A stretch of 64,000 bases of DNA from an uncultured Vibrio sp. GTDB lineage: Bacteria > Pseudomonadota > Gammaproteobacteria > Enterobacterales > Vibrionaceae. Below the pieces are notes generated by a model. It saw only the letters and a program-made list of their open reading frames with translations. It was not told the DNA's origin and made no database searches. Below, piece by piece: positions 28,555-37,435 of this stretch (the first letter of the stretch is position 1; each line of letters starts with the position of its first letter). The DNA is taken from positions 1 through 64,000 of the forward strand of contig NZ_CANLBV010000010.1 of assembly GCF_947488985.1 (NCBI RefSeq), in the 5' to 3' direction. A program made the position numbers and the translations under genes.

Positions 28555-29952
28555 TTAAGCAACTGAGGTTTCAGATACTTGCTCAGCAGTTGCTTCTGTT
28601 TTGAATGTCATGTCCGTCTCTACGCCGTGCATCCATGATACGAGTTTACCCGCGCAAAGCAGCAGTAATATACCACTCGCCGTAGCGGCAACCGCGATGC
28701 CACTGAAGATAGACATAGCACCAAGCTCACCAACATGAGAGCCCACAAGACCCGCTACGTAGTTTGCAATCGCGTTGAAGCCAAACCATGCACCCATCAT
28801 CAATGATGCTAAACGAAGCGGCGCTAATTTAGTGACCAACGACAGACCAATCGGCGATAGACAAAGTTCACCAAGGGTATGGAAGAAGAAAGCACCCACT
28901 AACCATAGCATGGAAGTTTTCACGCTTAGGTCGCCACCTTGCTCCATTGCAGCACCTATCATGCACACAAAACCTAGCGCTAAGAAGAACAGAGCCATCG
29001 CAAATTTTACAGGAGAGTTTGGCTCACGCTTACCAAGTTTGATCCAGAATGCGGCAATCAGTGGCGCAAGTGTGATGATGAAGAATGGGTTCAGGGATTG
29101 GAACCACGCTGCGGGTACTTCAAAATCACCGATCATGCGATCTGTATATTGCTGAGTGTAGATGTTCATCAGGCCGCCAGCTTGTTCAAAGCCCGCCCAG
29201 AAAACAATCACGAATAGGCCCATAACCAGAATGACTTTTAATCTGTCGAACTCTTCTTTGGTCAGCGGCACTTTCTCTTTCGACTTGTTCAGCTCTCTTG
29301 CTCGTGCTGCGGCAGGTACCGTACCGATATTGCCTAACCAGGATTGGGCCATGGTCATTTGCATGATCAAGCTAATCACCATACCAATGCCAGCAGCAAG
29401 GAAGCCTGCTTTCCAACCGAATGAGTCGATTGCTGCGCCTGAAATTAGGCCGCCAAGTAGTGCACCTAAGTTGATGCCCATATAGAAAATAGTGAAAGCC
29501 CCGTCACGTCGGTTATCACCATCAGGGTAAAGATCACCCACCATGGTCGAGATGTTTGGCTTAAACATACCATTACCTATGATAAGCAGGGCTAAACCTA
29601 GGTACAAAGCATTGGCTTGGTCTAACCCAATCAAGCCGTTAGGTAGGGCGAGTGTAAATTGGCCCAATGCCATCAAAAAGCCACCAATTAGGATCGATTT
29701 ACGCTGACCTAGGTAATTATCTGCAATCCAACCACCAATAAGTGGTGTGATGTAGACCAAACCAGTGTAGATACCGTAGAGATCGAGTGCTTCTTTTGTT
29801 GACCAGCCAAGCCCACCGTTGATCGTGGCGTCTGTCAAAAATAAAACAAGAATAGCGCGCATTGCGTAGTAGGAAAAACGTTCCCATAGCTCTGTGCTAA
29901 ATAATAGAAATAGGCCTCTAGGATGGCCAAATATGTTGTGATTGCTTTGCAT
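28555..29952 (-). CDS. POT-family proton-dependent oligopeptide transporter
   Basis: A 465-residue inner-membrane protein with about 12-14 membrane segments that carries di- and tripeptides with protons. The POT marks are visible: ELWERFSYYAMRAIL (the ExxERFxYY motif), GGWIADNYLGQRKSI, and FYMGINLGALLGG. The C-terminus is a short polar tail. Similar to E. coli DtpA-DtpD; which one cannot be decided here. Its terminator is shared with hemH. Confidence 0.92.
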   Translation of the reverse strand: MQSNHNIFGHPRGLFLLFSTELWERFSYYAMRAILVLFLTDATINGGLGWSTKEALDLYGIYTGLVYITPLIGGWIADNYLGQRKSILIGGFLMALGQFTLALPNGLIGLDQANALYLGLALLIIGNGMFKPNISTMVGDLYPDGDNRRDGAFTIFYMGINLGALLGGLISGAAIDSFGWKAGFLAAGIGMVISLIMQMTMAQSWLGNIGTVPAAARARELNKSKEKVPLTKEEFDRLKVILVMGLFVIVFWAGFEQAGGLMNIYTQQYTDRMIGDFEVPAAWFQSLNPFFIITLAPLIAAFWIKLGKREPNSPVKFAMALFFLALGFVCMIGAAMEQGGDLSVKTSMLWLVGAFFFHTLGELCLSPIGLSLVTKLAPLRLASLMMGAWFGFNAIANYVAGLVGSHVGELGAMSIFSGIAVAATASGILLLLCAGKLVSWMHGVETDMTFKTEATAEQVSETSVA

Positions 29953-30388
29953 AAGTTATACTAATTTTAGGTATGAAAAGATTTTATAGTCACTTATGTA
30001 TACAGAGTGGAATAATGCTTTGCAACGGTTGTATTTATTAGTGTAATTAATTGTAAGTGTGTAATGTGTTGATATTTAATGTTTTTATTTTGAATGTTGC
30101 CCATTTTAGATGTGCTGCAAACTAACTTTTCAAATATGAGTTGATGGATTTCTCTTCCTGGTTTGATTTTTTGGTGAATGGTAATGAGCTAATATATAGG
30201 TGTTGTCTATTGATTGATCTGCCAACTTTCTGACCATTCCCTCAATTCTCCTTTAGCTCCGATTATTTTGCGTTGAGAAGTTGGCCTTAGACACATAATT
30301 TATTGTCCATTGAGATTCATTTTCTTAATGGTGATTCAACCGTTTTAAGTATGTGGTAAAGTATCTAAAATAGAAAATGGCTAGTTAA
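29953..30388. other. 436-bp gap between the POT gene and rfaH
   Basis: An AT-rich divergent gap that must contain both promoters. I found no reading frame with a ribosome-binding site, no RNA gene and no strong repeat. Confidence 0.4.
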
Positions 30389-30895
30389 ATGAAACGTTGG
30401 TACTTACTTTACTGTAAGCGTGGTGATCAAAAGCGCGCGCAACAGCATTTAGAAAATCAGGGGGTAGAGTGCTTTTACCCCCAAATTGAAGTCAGAAAGG
30501 TGGTTCGTGGGAAAAAGCAGAAAGTCAAAGAGCCGTTGTTTCCATCGTATCTTTTTGTCTGTTTTGATTATGAGCAAGGCCCGAGCTTTACAACCGTCCG
30601 TTCAACTCGCGGGGTTGCCGATTTTATTCGATTTGGTGCTAAGCCACATGAGGTCCCATTTGACTTGGTCTTTGAACTGAAAGAGTTAGAGAAGTGTTGT
30701 AGCGAAAAAACCGAAGCTTCTTGTATTGAGTTTCAGTCAGGGCAGATCGTGACAATTAACAGCGGTCAGTTTGCGGGTATTGAAGCGATTTTCCATCAAA
30801 AAGATGGTGAGGCACGCTCTATTATGCTGGTTAAGATGATCAGCCAGGTGGTGCCAATTAGCATTGAGAACGAGGCGCTACAAGCTCACGTATAG
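30389..30895 (+). CDS. rfaH: Transcription antiterminator RfaH
   Basis: A 168-residue NusG paralogue. The N-terminal NGN domain begins MKRWYLLYCKRGDQKRAQQHL and contains KEPLFPSYLFVCFD and VRSTRGVADFIRFG; the C-terminal KOW domain (about 112-160) has GQIVTINSGQFAGIEAIFHQ. RfaH is recruited at ops elements to let polymerase and ribosomes through long operons for surface polysaccharides. No ops element was seen in the window. It stands alone. Confidence 0.94.
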   Translation: MKRWYLLYCKRGDQKRAQQHLENQGVECFYPQIEVRKVVRGKKQKVKEPLFPSYLFVCFDYEQGPSFTTVRSTRGVADFIRFGAKPHEVPFDLVFELKELEKCCSEKTEASCIEFQSGQIVTINSGQFAGIEAIFHQKDGEARSIMLVKMISQVVPISIENEALQAHV

Positions 30896-30973
30896 GCACA
30901 GCAATAAAATAACGGCAACAGTAAGAAAAGTGCAACACCAAGATAAGCACAAGAGTAGAAAATAGGCTTAATC

Positions 30974-30997
30974 AAAAAGGCGCATTATGCGCCTTTT
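30974..30997. terminator. Shared terminator for rfaH and asnB
   Basis: AAAAGGCGCA (30975-30984), loop TTA, TGCGCCTTTT (30988-30997): a perfect 10-bp stem that can serve both convergent genes. Confidence 0.9.
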
Positions 30998-31029
30998 GTG
31001 TTCTTTAGAAATTATCTCAACACTCTTGC

Positions 31030-32694
31030 TTAGTAAGAGTCGTTGTGGACCGCTTGTACAGCTCGACCTGAAGGGTCTACGCAGTTTTTAAATGACTCAT
31101 CCCACTCAATCGCTTTTGCTGATGAGCACGCAACAGATGGACCACCCGGTACACATTCAGCTGCAGAGTCTAGCGGGAACAACTCTTCAAAAATTTCACG
31201 GTAAGCGTAACCTTCTTTGGTTGTTGGCGTGTTGTAAGGGAAACGGAACTTAGCCGCTTCCATTTGTTGATCCGTGACTTTTGCTTCCGCCGTTGCTTTC
31301 AATGTATCAATCCAGTCGTAGCCAACGCCATCAGAGAATTGCTCTTTTTGACGCCATGCGATTGAATCGGGTAGGTAGTCTTCAAAACACTCACGTAGGA
31401 TGTGTTTCTCCATCTTACCGTTACCACACATCTTATCTTCAGGGTTCAGACGCATTGCGACATCGATGAACTCTTTATCTAAGAATGGTACACGACCTTC
31501 TACGCCCCATGCCGCCAGTGATTTGTTAGCACGAGCACAGTCAAACATACTTAGCGCAAGCAGTTTACGTACCGTCTCTTCGTGGAACTCTTTTGCGTTT
31601 GGCGCTTTATGGAAGTACAGGTAGCCACCGAAAATCTCATCAGCACCCTCACCAGACAATACCATCTTGATGCCCATCGCTTTGATCTTACGAGCAAGCA
31701 AGTACATAGGTGTTGAAGCGCGAATTGTCGTTACATCGTAAGTTTCGATATGGTAGATAACGTCACGGATAGCATCTAGGCCTTCCTGAATGGTGTACGT
31801 CATTTCGTGGTGTACGGTACCAATCTTATCCGCAACTTCACGAGCCGCGATGAGATCAGGTGCGCCTTCTAGGCCAACAGCGAATGAGTGTAGTTGTGGC
31901 CACCAAGCTTCTGATTGACCATCGTCTTCAATACGCATGGCTGCAAAACGTTTAGCGACGGCTGAAGTGATAGAGGAATCCAGGCCACCAGAAAGCAGCA
32001 CACCGTATGGTACGTCTGTCATGAGTTGACGCTTAACTGCGGCTTCTAAAGCTTCCGTTAGCTCTTTTTTGCTGGTTGTATTGCCTTGTACTGCTGCGTA
32101 TTCGTTCCAATCACGGATGTAGTAGCGTTGAGGCTCTGAATCTTTCGAAGAGTAGAAGCTACCTGGAGGGAATTCACTGATCGTTTTACACACAGGAACC
32201 AGTGCTTTCATTTCTGAAGCAACGTAGTAGTTACCGTGCTCATCGTAGCCTTGGTAAAGAGGAATGATACCAATGTGGTCGCGGCCGACAAGGTACTCGT
32301 CTTTCTCTTCGTCGTATAAAACGAACGCGAAAATACCGTTAAGCTCTTCGAGTAGTTCTGTGCCTAATTCTTGGTATAGTGCAAGGATGACTTCACAGTC
32401 AGAATCTGTTTGAAATTGGTACTTGTCTTCATAGCGTGCACGAAGTTCTTTGTGATTATAAATTTCGCCGTTCACTGCAAGAATGTGTTTTTTGTCATGG
32501 CTGTATAGTGGTTGTGCACCACTGTTAAGACCAACGATAGCCAAACGTTCGTGAGCAAGGATTGCTTTTTCACCCGCATAGATACCAGACCAATCTGGGC
32601 CGCGGTGACGAAGCTTTTTAGACATTTCCAAAGCAATAGGGCGAAGTGCTGCGGCATCACTTTTAATGTCGAGAATGCCAAATACTGAACACAT
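31030..32694 (-). CDS. asnB: Asparagine synthase B (glutamine-hydrolysing)
   Basis: A 554-residue enzyme that makes asparagine from aspartate with glutamine and ATP. The N-terminal Ntn glutaminase domain begins MCSVFGILD, where Cys2 is the nucleophile, and has LRHRGPDWSG and NGEIYNHKELR. The synthetase domain from about 205 has the ATP pyrophosphatase loop LLSGGLDSS. Length equals E. coli AsnB. It stands alone. Confidence 0.97.
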   Translation of the reverse strand: MCSVFGILDIKSDAAALRPIALEMSKKLRHRGPDWSGIYAGEKAILAHERLAIVGLNSGAQPLYSHDKKHILAVNGEIYNHKELRARYEDKYQFQTDSDCEVILALYQELGTELLEELNGIFAFVLYDEEKDEYLVGRDHIGIIPLYQGYDEHGNYYVASEMKALVPVCKTISEFPPGSFYSSKDSEPQRYYIRDWNEYAAVQGNTTSKKELTEALEAAVKRQLMTDVPYGVLLSGGLDSSITSAVAKRFAAMRIEDDGQSEAWWPQLHSFAVGLEGAPDLIAAREVADKIGTVHHEMTYTIQEGLDAIRDVIYHIETYDVTTIRASTPMYLLARKIKAMGIKMVLSGEGADEIFGGYLYFHKAPNAKEFHEETVRKLLALSMFDCARANKSLAAWGVEGRVPFLDKEFIDVAMRLNPEDKMCGNGKMEKHILRECFEDYLPDSIAWRQKEQFSDGVGYDWIDTLKATAEAKVTDQQMEAAKFRFPYNTPTTKEGYAYREIFEELFPLDSAAECVPGGPSVACSSAKAIEWDESFKNCVDPSGRAVQAVHNDSY

Positions 32695-32920
32695 AGAACT
32701 TCCTTTAAATAATTTCTAATTCAACTGTCTTTAATTTGCCACTCTGGCTAAAAAAAGCAACCAGATATCAGTAAAAAAATTATATAAAGGGGGTTATGTT
32801 AGAAATTATCTAATTATTGAGTTGTTTTGGTGGTCGATATCTAATTGCGGTTGGTTTTTTATACAATAGCCTCTCAAAAGTTCCCAAAAAAGTCTTCTTG
32901 AGAGGCGAAGTTGAGTGTGT

Positions 32921-34522
32921 TTAAGGATTGATTTTATTGATTTTATTGATTTTTGGGTTTAGTTGCTCGCAGACATGCCGAGCAAAACCACTGCCCGCCT
33001 CGCTGTAAATATTGAAAGCGGCATCAACACCACTTTCTTTCAGTGTGTCTAGTTGATCTGAGTATTCAGCAATCGCGGCTATTTGACCTTTAAAGTTACG
33101 TGATTTTAGCTGTTCGAGAGCCGTTTGATTACCTTGGTGGTGAGGCATCGCCAAGAGCACTAAGCTTACATTAGTTGTGTCTAAGATTCGTTCCCAAAAA
33201 TCTGAGTCAGTCGCATCGCCACAAATAACGTTTCTTCCTTGGCTTCTGTGAGCGTGTGCCGCCTCTTCACGAACTTCAACCCCTAAGCTGACTTTGCCGT
33301 AGCGGGCTCGTAATTCATCATAGGCACCGGAACCAATCCGTCCCATACCAAGAATAAGCACTTGAGCATGACCCGGGTCGATAAGCTGGTCACGCTGGTG
33401 GAGCTTCTCTGCTGCATGCTCTTTGAGCCATTTTCCTGATTGTTGGTAGAGCTTATGGCCTATATGGTTAATAGGCGCGGCAATAATAAATGAGAGAGAT
33501 ATAGTCAATGCTAATGCAATCAGAATATCACTCGACATCCAACCGTTCTTAAAGGCTAACCCGCCAACAATCAGGCCAAATTCACTAAAGTTAAAGAGTG
33601 ATAGAGATGTTAACAGCGATGTTCTAACGCGGAATTTGTAGGCATTGAGTACCAAAAAGTAAAGAATACCGTTAATTGGCAGAAGTAATAGAAATAGGAT
33701 TGAAAGAGAGATCGCGGAGAGGGTAGGAGCTCCCGATAGACCGATACTTAGGAAGAAACATACCAGAAGTAGCTCTTTAATATTAAACAAGGATTTTGAC
33801 AGTTCTGATGCTTTGCTATGACCTGCTAGCAATATACCGAGTATCAGAGCACCTAAGTCTGGTTTGATACCGACGAAATTGAATAGTCCAGCGCCAACGA
33901 CTAAGCCGAAGAATATCCCACAGAGAACCAACATTTCTCCATGACCGACTTTATCCAGCAGGCGATAAAAAAGAGGGCGTAAAATTGGTAGTACGAATAG
34001 GAAGATAGCGTACCATTCTGGAACTTTGCCCGTTGATATGGTTAGGAAGATAACGGCAAAGATATCCTGCATAACCAAGATACCGATTGCTAGCGTACCG
34101 TAGGTTGAGTTCATTTCACCTTTCTCTTGCAAAGACTTCACCGCAAATACGGTACTTGAGAAGGAGAGGGCAAAACCGAGTAGAACGATTTGCTCCATTG
34201 ACATTGCAGCCAACGATGAAATACCTAGTAGCTTAAAACCAAATAGAGCAGCGGCAAAAAATAGGGTCGATAGGAGGTTGTGTATGGTCGCCCCAGCCCA
34301 GATCTCTTTCGAGAGTAGGGTTTTGATGTCGAGTTTTAAGCCAATGGTAAATAACAGCAAGGTGACGCCAAGATCCGCTAAGGTAATGATGGTGTTATTG
34401 GTTTCGAAGCCAAAGGCATACAGCGCAAAACCAGCAATCAAAAAGCCAACGAGTGGAGGAAGGTGACACTTTAAAGCGATAAAGCCTGCAATAAACGCAG
34501 TAGAGATGAGTATAAGTTCCAT
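32921..34522 (-). CDS. CPA2-family cation/proton antiporter with TrkA-N domain (YbaL/KefB-like)
   Basis: A 533-residue protein. Residues 1-365 form about 12 membrane segments of the monovalent cation:proton antiporter 2 family (LLLFTIGLKLD, GFALSFSSTVFAVK). From about 385 a Rossmann RCK/TrkA-N domain binds nucleotide (LILGMGRIGSGAY, VICGDATDSDFWERI). This matches the YbaL/KefB type of potassium or sodium exporter. The extreme C-terminus is an INK repeat (INKINKINP) made by a 9-bp DNA repeat. Ion specificity is not known. Confidence 0.9.
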   Translation of the reverse strand: MELILISTAFIAGFIALKCHLPPLVGFLIAGFALYAFGFETNNTIITLADLGVTLLLFTIGLKLDIKTLLSKEIWAGATIHNLLSTLFFAAALFGFKLLGISSLAAMSMEQIVLLGFALSFSSTVFAVKSLQEKGEMNSTYGTLAIGILVMQDIFAVIFLTISTGKVPEWYAIFLFVLPILRPLFYRLLDKVGHGEMLVLCGIFFGLVVGAGLFNFVGIKPDLGALILGILLAGHSKASELSKSLFNIKELLLVCFFLSIGLSGAPTLSAISLSILFLLLLPINGILYFLVLNAYKFRVRTSLLTSLSLFNFSEFGLIVGGLAFKNGWMSSDILIALALTISLSFIIAAPINHIGHKLYQQSGKWLKEHAAEKLHQRDQLIDPGHAQVLILGMGRIGSGAYDELRARYGKVSLGVEVREEAAHAHRSQGRNVICGDATDSDFWERILDTTNVSLVLLAMPHHQGNQTALEQLKSRNFKGQIAAIAEYSDQLDTLKESGVDAAFNIYSEAGSGFARHVCEQLNPKINKINKINP

Positions 34523-34547
34523 AACTTGTTGTTTTAGTTCCCTAACT

Positions 34548-34584
34548 TAAAAAAACGGGCCGTGTTCATACAAACACGGCCCGT
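34548..34584 (-). terminator. Terminator of nagAC
   Basis: ACGGGCCGTGTT (34555-34566) pairs with AACACGGCCCGT (34573-34584); on the minus strand seven T follow. A perfect 12-bp stem. Confidence 0.95.
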
Positions 34585-34605
34585 GGAAAATCAAAATGGT
34601 TTTCT

Positions 34606-35820
34606 TTAATCTTCGAGAAGCTTTTGAAGTAACACACCGTTGAGCATGGCGCGCTTGATCATAGCGAAAGCTCCCATCGTAGGATGTTTATCGATCTGTG
34701 ATGCTACAATAGGCAGACCGCTATGGAAAGCAGTTAACGACTGATTCTCTACATTGCGCTTAATTGCAGGGAATACAATATCTTGTGCTTTTGTTATATC
34801 ACCAGCAATGATGACCTTTTGTGGGTTGAACAAGTTAATCGTCATTGCTATTGCTTTGCCTAACTGATTCCCCACTCGAACTAAACTCTGCTTCGCAAGT
34901 TCGTCACCATTGTTAGCATGATCACATACGTCTTGAATAGTGATACGGTCTAACTCGGTAAGAGAGGACTCGTACCCTTGTTTAATCAGCTTCTGTACTC
35001 GATCAACAATGGCAGGGTTTGCGGCGACGGTTTCAAGGCAGCCAAAGTTACCGCATTGGCATTGCTCGCCCAATGGGTCAATTTGGATATGACCAATCTC
35101 ACCGACGTTGCGGTTATGGCCTAAGAAAACCTGACCATTAACGATAATTCCTGCCCCCGTTCCTCGGTGAACACTGACCAAAATAGAATCTTGGCAGTCT
35201 TTACTTGCACCGAAGTAGTGCTCAGCAAGCGCCATTCCACGAACGTCATTACCAACAAAACAAGCGACATGGAATGTATCGCGAATAATGTCGCTTAATG
35301 CGAGGTTATCGATGTCGGTATTCGGCATGTACTCAACAACACCGGTCGTTGGGTTAACTAAGCCTGGAAGCGTGACACCAATAGCAATCAGTTGGTCGAT
35401 CTTTGGTTGATGCTCTGCAATGAACGCTTTTAAGGTATTAACTAAGCCTTGAATCAGATCGGATTGATGAGAATAATCAAGATCTTGCTGTTGGAAAGCC
35501 AATTCACGACCAGCGAGGTCATAAAGGCTTATTTGTATATAATCTCGACCTAAGCGCACAGCGATAGAGTGGAAGGGTTCCACTTCTGTGGTTAGGGAGA
35601 TAGCGCGTCTACCGCCAGTAGACGCTTGCTGCGCCACCTCTTTAATTAGGCCGCGCTCTAAAAGCTGGCGGGTAATTTTTGTAACACTTGCCGGTGCGAG
35701 TTGGCTTACATCAGCCACTTGTATACGACTAATAGGACCTTGTTGGTCTATCAGTCGGTATACTGCCGCACTGTTTAGTTGTTTAACTAAGTCTACGTTA
35801 CCTATTTGTCCGCCATTCAT
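34606..35820 (-). CDS. nagC: N-acetylglucosamine repressor NagC (ROK family)
   Basis: A 404-residue ROK-family repressor. The N-terminal winged helix (12-75: ISRIQVADVSQLAPASVTKIT) binds DNA; the sugar-binding ROK domain follows with the zinc site GHIQIDPLG plus CQCGNFGC. In relatives GlcNAc-6-phosphate releases it from DNA. It follows nagA by 2 bases, so the pair is one operon, and in vibrios it also governs chitin use together with ChiS. The strong terminator at 34548 ends the operon. Confidence 0.96.
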   Translation of the reverse strand: MNGGQIGNVDLVKQLNSAAVYRLIDQQGPISRIQVADVSQLAPASVTKITRQLLERGLIKEVAQQASTGGRRAISLTTEVEPFHSIAVRLGRDYIQISLYDLAGRELAFQQQDLDYSHQSDLIQGLVNTLKAFIAEHQPKIDQLIAIGVTLPGLVNPTTGVVEYMPNTDIDNLALSDIIRDTFHVACFVGNDVRGMALAEHYFGASKDCQDSILVSVHRGTGAGIIVNGQVFLGHNRNVGEIGHIQIDPLGEQCQCGNFGCLETVAANPAIVDRVQKLIKQGYESSLTELDRITIQDVCDHANNGDELAKQSLVRVGNQLGKAIAMTINLFNPQKVIIAGDITKAQDIVFPAIKRNVENQSLTAFHSGLPIVASQIDKHPTMGAFAMIKRAMLNGVLLQKLLED

Positions 35821-35822
35821 AC

Positions 35823-36959
35823 TTAATTGTGCTCGTATTTTCCGTTAACAATAGTCGCTTTAACGTTAAAATCTCGATCGAATACGGCGAGGTTTGCAAC
35901 CATGCCTTTTTTGATTCGACCTAGCTTGCTTTCTACACCAATAGCCGTAGCTGGGTATAGCGTAGCCATGCGAAGAGCTTCGTCTAAAGCGATACCAGCG
36001 TGCTCAACTGTATTCTGAACTGCTTCAATCATAGTCAGAGCTGAGCCGCCTAGTGTGCCATTTTCATCAACACACTTACCATCACGGTAATATACTTTCT
36101 TACCGACAAAAATAAAGTATTCCATGTCAGCACCTGCAGGAGCTGTGGCATCCGTCACTAATACCAACTTTTCTCCCTTAATTTTGTGCGCAATTCGGAT
36201 GTTTGCGTAATCAACGTGAAAACCGTCAGCGATGATACCCGCGTAAACGTCTGGGGTATCGTAGATGGCCCCAACAACGCCAGGCTCACGACCGACCATA
36301 GGTGTCATTGCATTGAATAGGTGAGTGGCGAAGGTAATACCGGATTCGAAGCCTTGACGTGCTTCGGCGTATGTTGCATTAGTGTGACCAATAGAAACGA
36401 CCACGCCAGCTTTATGCAGACGCTCAATATGTTCTGGATCGTTCAGTTCAGGAGCCAGTGTCACTTTGGCCACAAGATCACTGTTCTCACAGATAAGCTC
36501 AATCATTTCGTTGTCAGAGTTGCGTATGTGATCAACGCTGTGAATGCCTTTTTTAGCAACGTTCAGGTATGGACCTTCAAGGTGTAGACCTAGAGATTGG
36601 TTTTGGTACTGATTGTGGTATTTACGCGCTGCGCTAATCACTGCACGCATATCTTCATCTGAAGAGGTGATAAGTGTTGGCAAGAAGCTCGTACAGCCTG
36701 ATTTAAGGTTAGCTTTGTGCATGATTTGCATAGTGTCTGCCGTGATCTCATCGTTCAGCATCACACCACCACAACCATTCAGCTGTAGGTCAATGAAGCC
36801 CGGGCTTAGGTTTGCACCATCTAGATCGCGAACCTCGATACCTTCTGGTAATTCAGAGATAGGGCAGACTGTTTTAATCAGTTCATTTTCAATGACAACA
36901 GCATGATCCGTTAGAACATCACTACCCGTGTAAATTTTACAGTTACTTAGCGCGTACAT
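35823..36959 (-). CDS. nagA: N-acetylglucosamine-6-phosphate deacetylase
   Basis: A 378-residue amidohydrolase that turns GlcNAc-6-phosphate into glucosamine-6-phosphate. Family marks in order: [36 protein letters not shown] with the metal-binding glutamate, [19 protein letters not shown], and [10 protein letters not shown] with the catalytic aspartate. It is first in nagAC and divergent from nagE. nagB is not adjacent and does not occur in this window. Confidence 0.97.
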   Translation of the reverse strand: MYALSNCKIYTGSDVLTDHAVVIENELIKTVCPISELPEGIEVRDLDGANLSPGFIDLQLNGCGGVMLNDEITADTMQIMHKANLKSGCTSFLPTLITSSDEDMRAVISAARKYHNQYQNQSLGLHLEGPYLNVAKKGIHSVDHIRNSDNEMIELICENSDLVAKVTLAPELNDPEHIERLHKAGVVVSIGHTNATYAEARQGFESGITFATHLFNAMTPMVGREPGVVGAIYDTPDVYAGIIADGFHVDYANIRIAHKIKGEKLVLVTDATAPAGADMEYFIFVGKKVYYRDGKCVDENGTLGGSALTMIEAVQNTVEHAGIALDEALRMATLYPATAIGVESKLGRIKKGMVANLAVFDRDFNVKATIVNGKYEHN

Positions 36960-37299
36960 AGTCAGCTAATCCTTATTTCGAGAGATCTTTTAAATTTGTT
37001 CGTTACCTAAATGTAGACTTAGTTTTCGAGCATCATTTACGTAACGATTTATCTTTGTATGGGTAAACAATTTAAATGTGTAATTTGATATAAGTGTTTA
37101 AAATATAATGAATAAATAAGTGTGTTTTTTACGTTCTTGATTAGGAGTTATTTATATTCATACGACTAAAACAGAGTGAAATTCCCATCCTGTTTTCTAT
37201 CAATTAGGTTTGGATTCTATCCGCATTCCTTTGTTTTTTTTAATGATAAAATAAGTTTTATGATCTCGCTAGCAAAAACCTTCTGATTTGGTGAAAACT

Positions 37300-37315
37300 G
37301 GTGATTATGATCACA
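37300..37315 (+). promoter_or_regulatory. CRP-cAMP site upstream of nagE
   Basis: GGTGA, 6 bases, TCACA matches the TGTGA-N6-TCACA consensus at 9 of 10 positions. It lies about 120 bases before nagE, in the nagA-nagE divergent region, where catabolite control is expected. Confidence 0.65.
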
Positions 37316-37327
37316 AATGGTAAGCTT

Positions 37328-37349
37328 TTAATTTGCGGGGCAAAATTAA
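37328..37349 (+). promoter_or_regulatory. Candidate NagC operator upstream of nagE
   Basis: Arms TTAATTT and AAATTAA flank an 8-base centre GCGGGGCA. The TTATTT/AAATAA style of arms fits ROK-family NagC/Mlc sites. The rest of the 476-base nagA-nagE gap shows no other clear site. The Vibrio NagC motif was not compared in a database. Confidence 0.45.
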
Positions 37350-37435
37350 TTGAATACACTGATTACGACTAAATTGAGCTACTAAAATAAGTTTCTCAAA
37401 CGAATTCTAAAAAATCCTATAGGGGGAAACAACTG

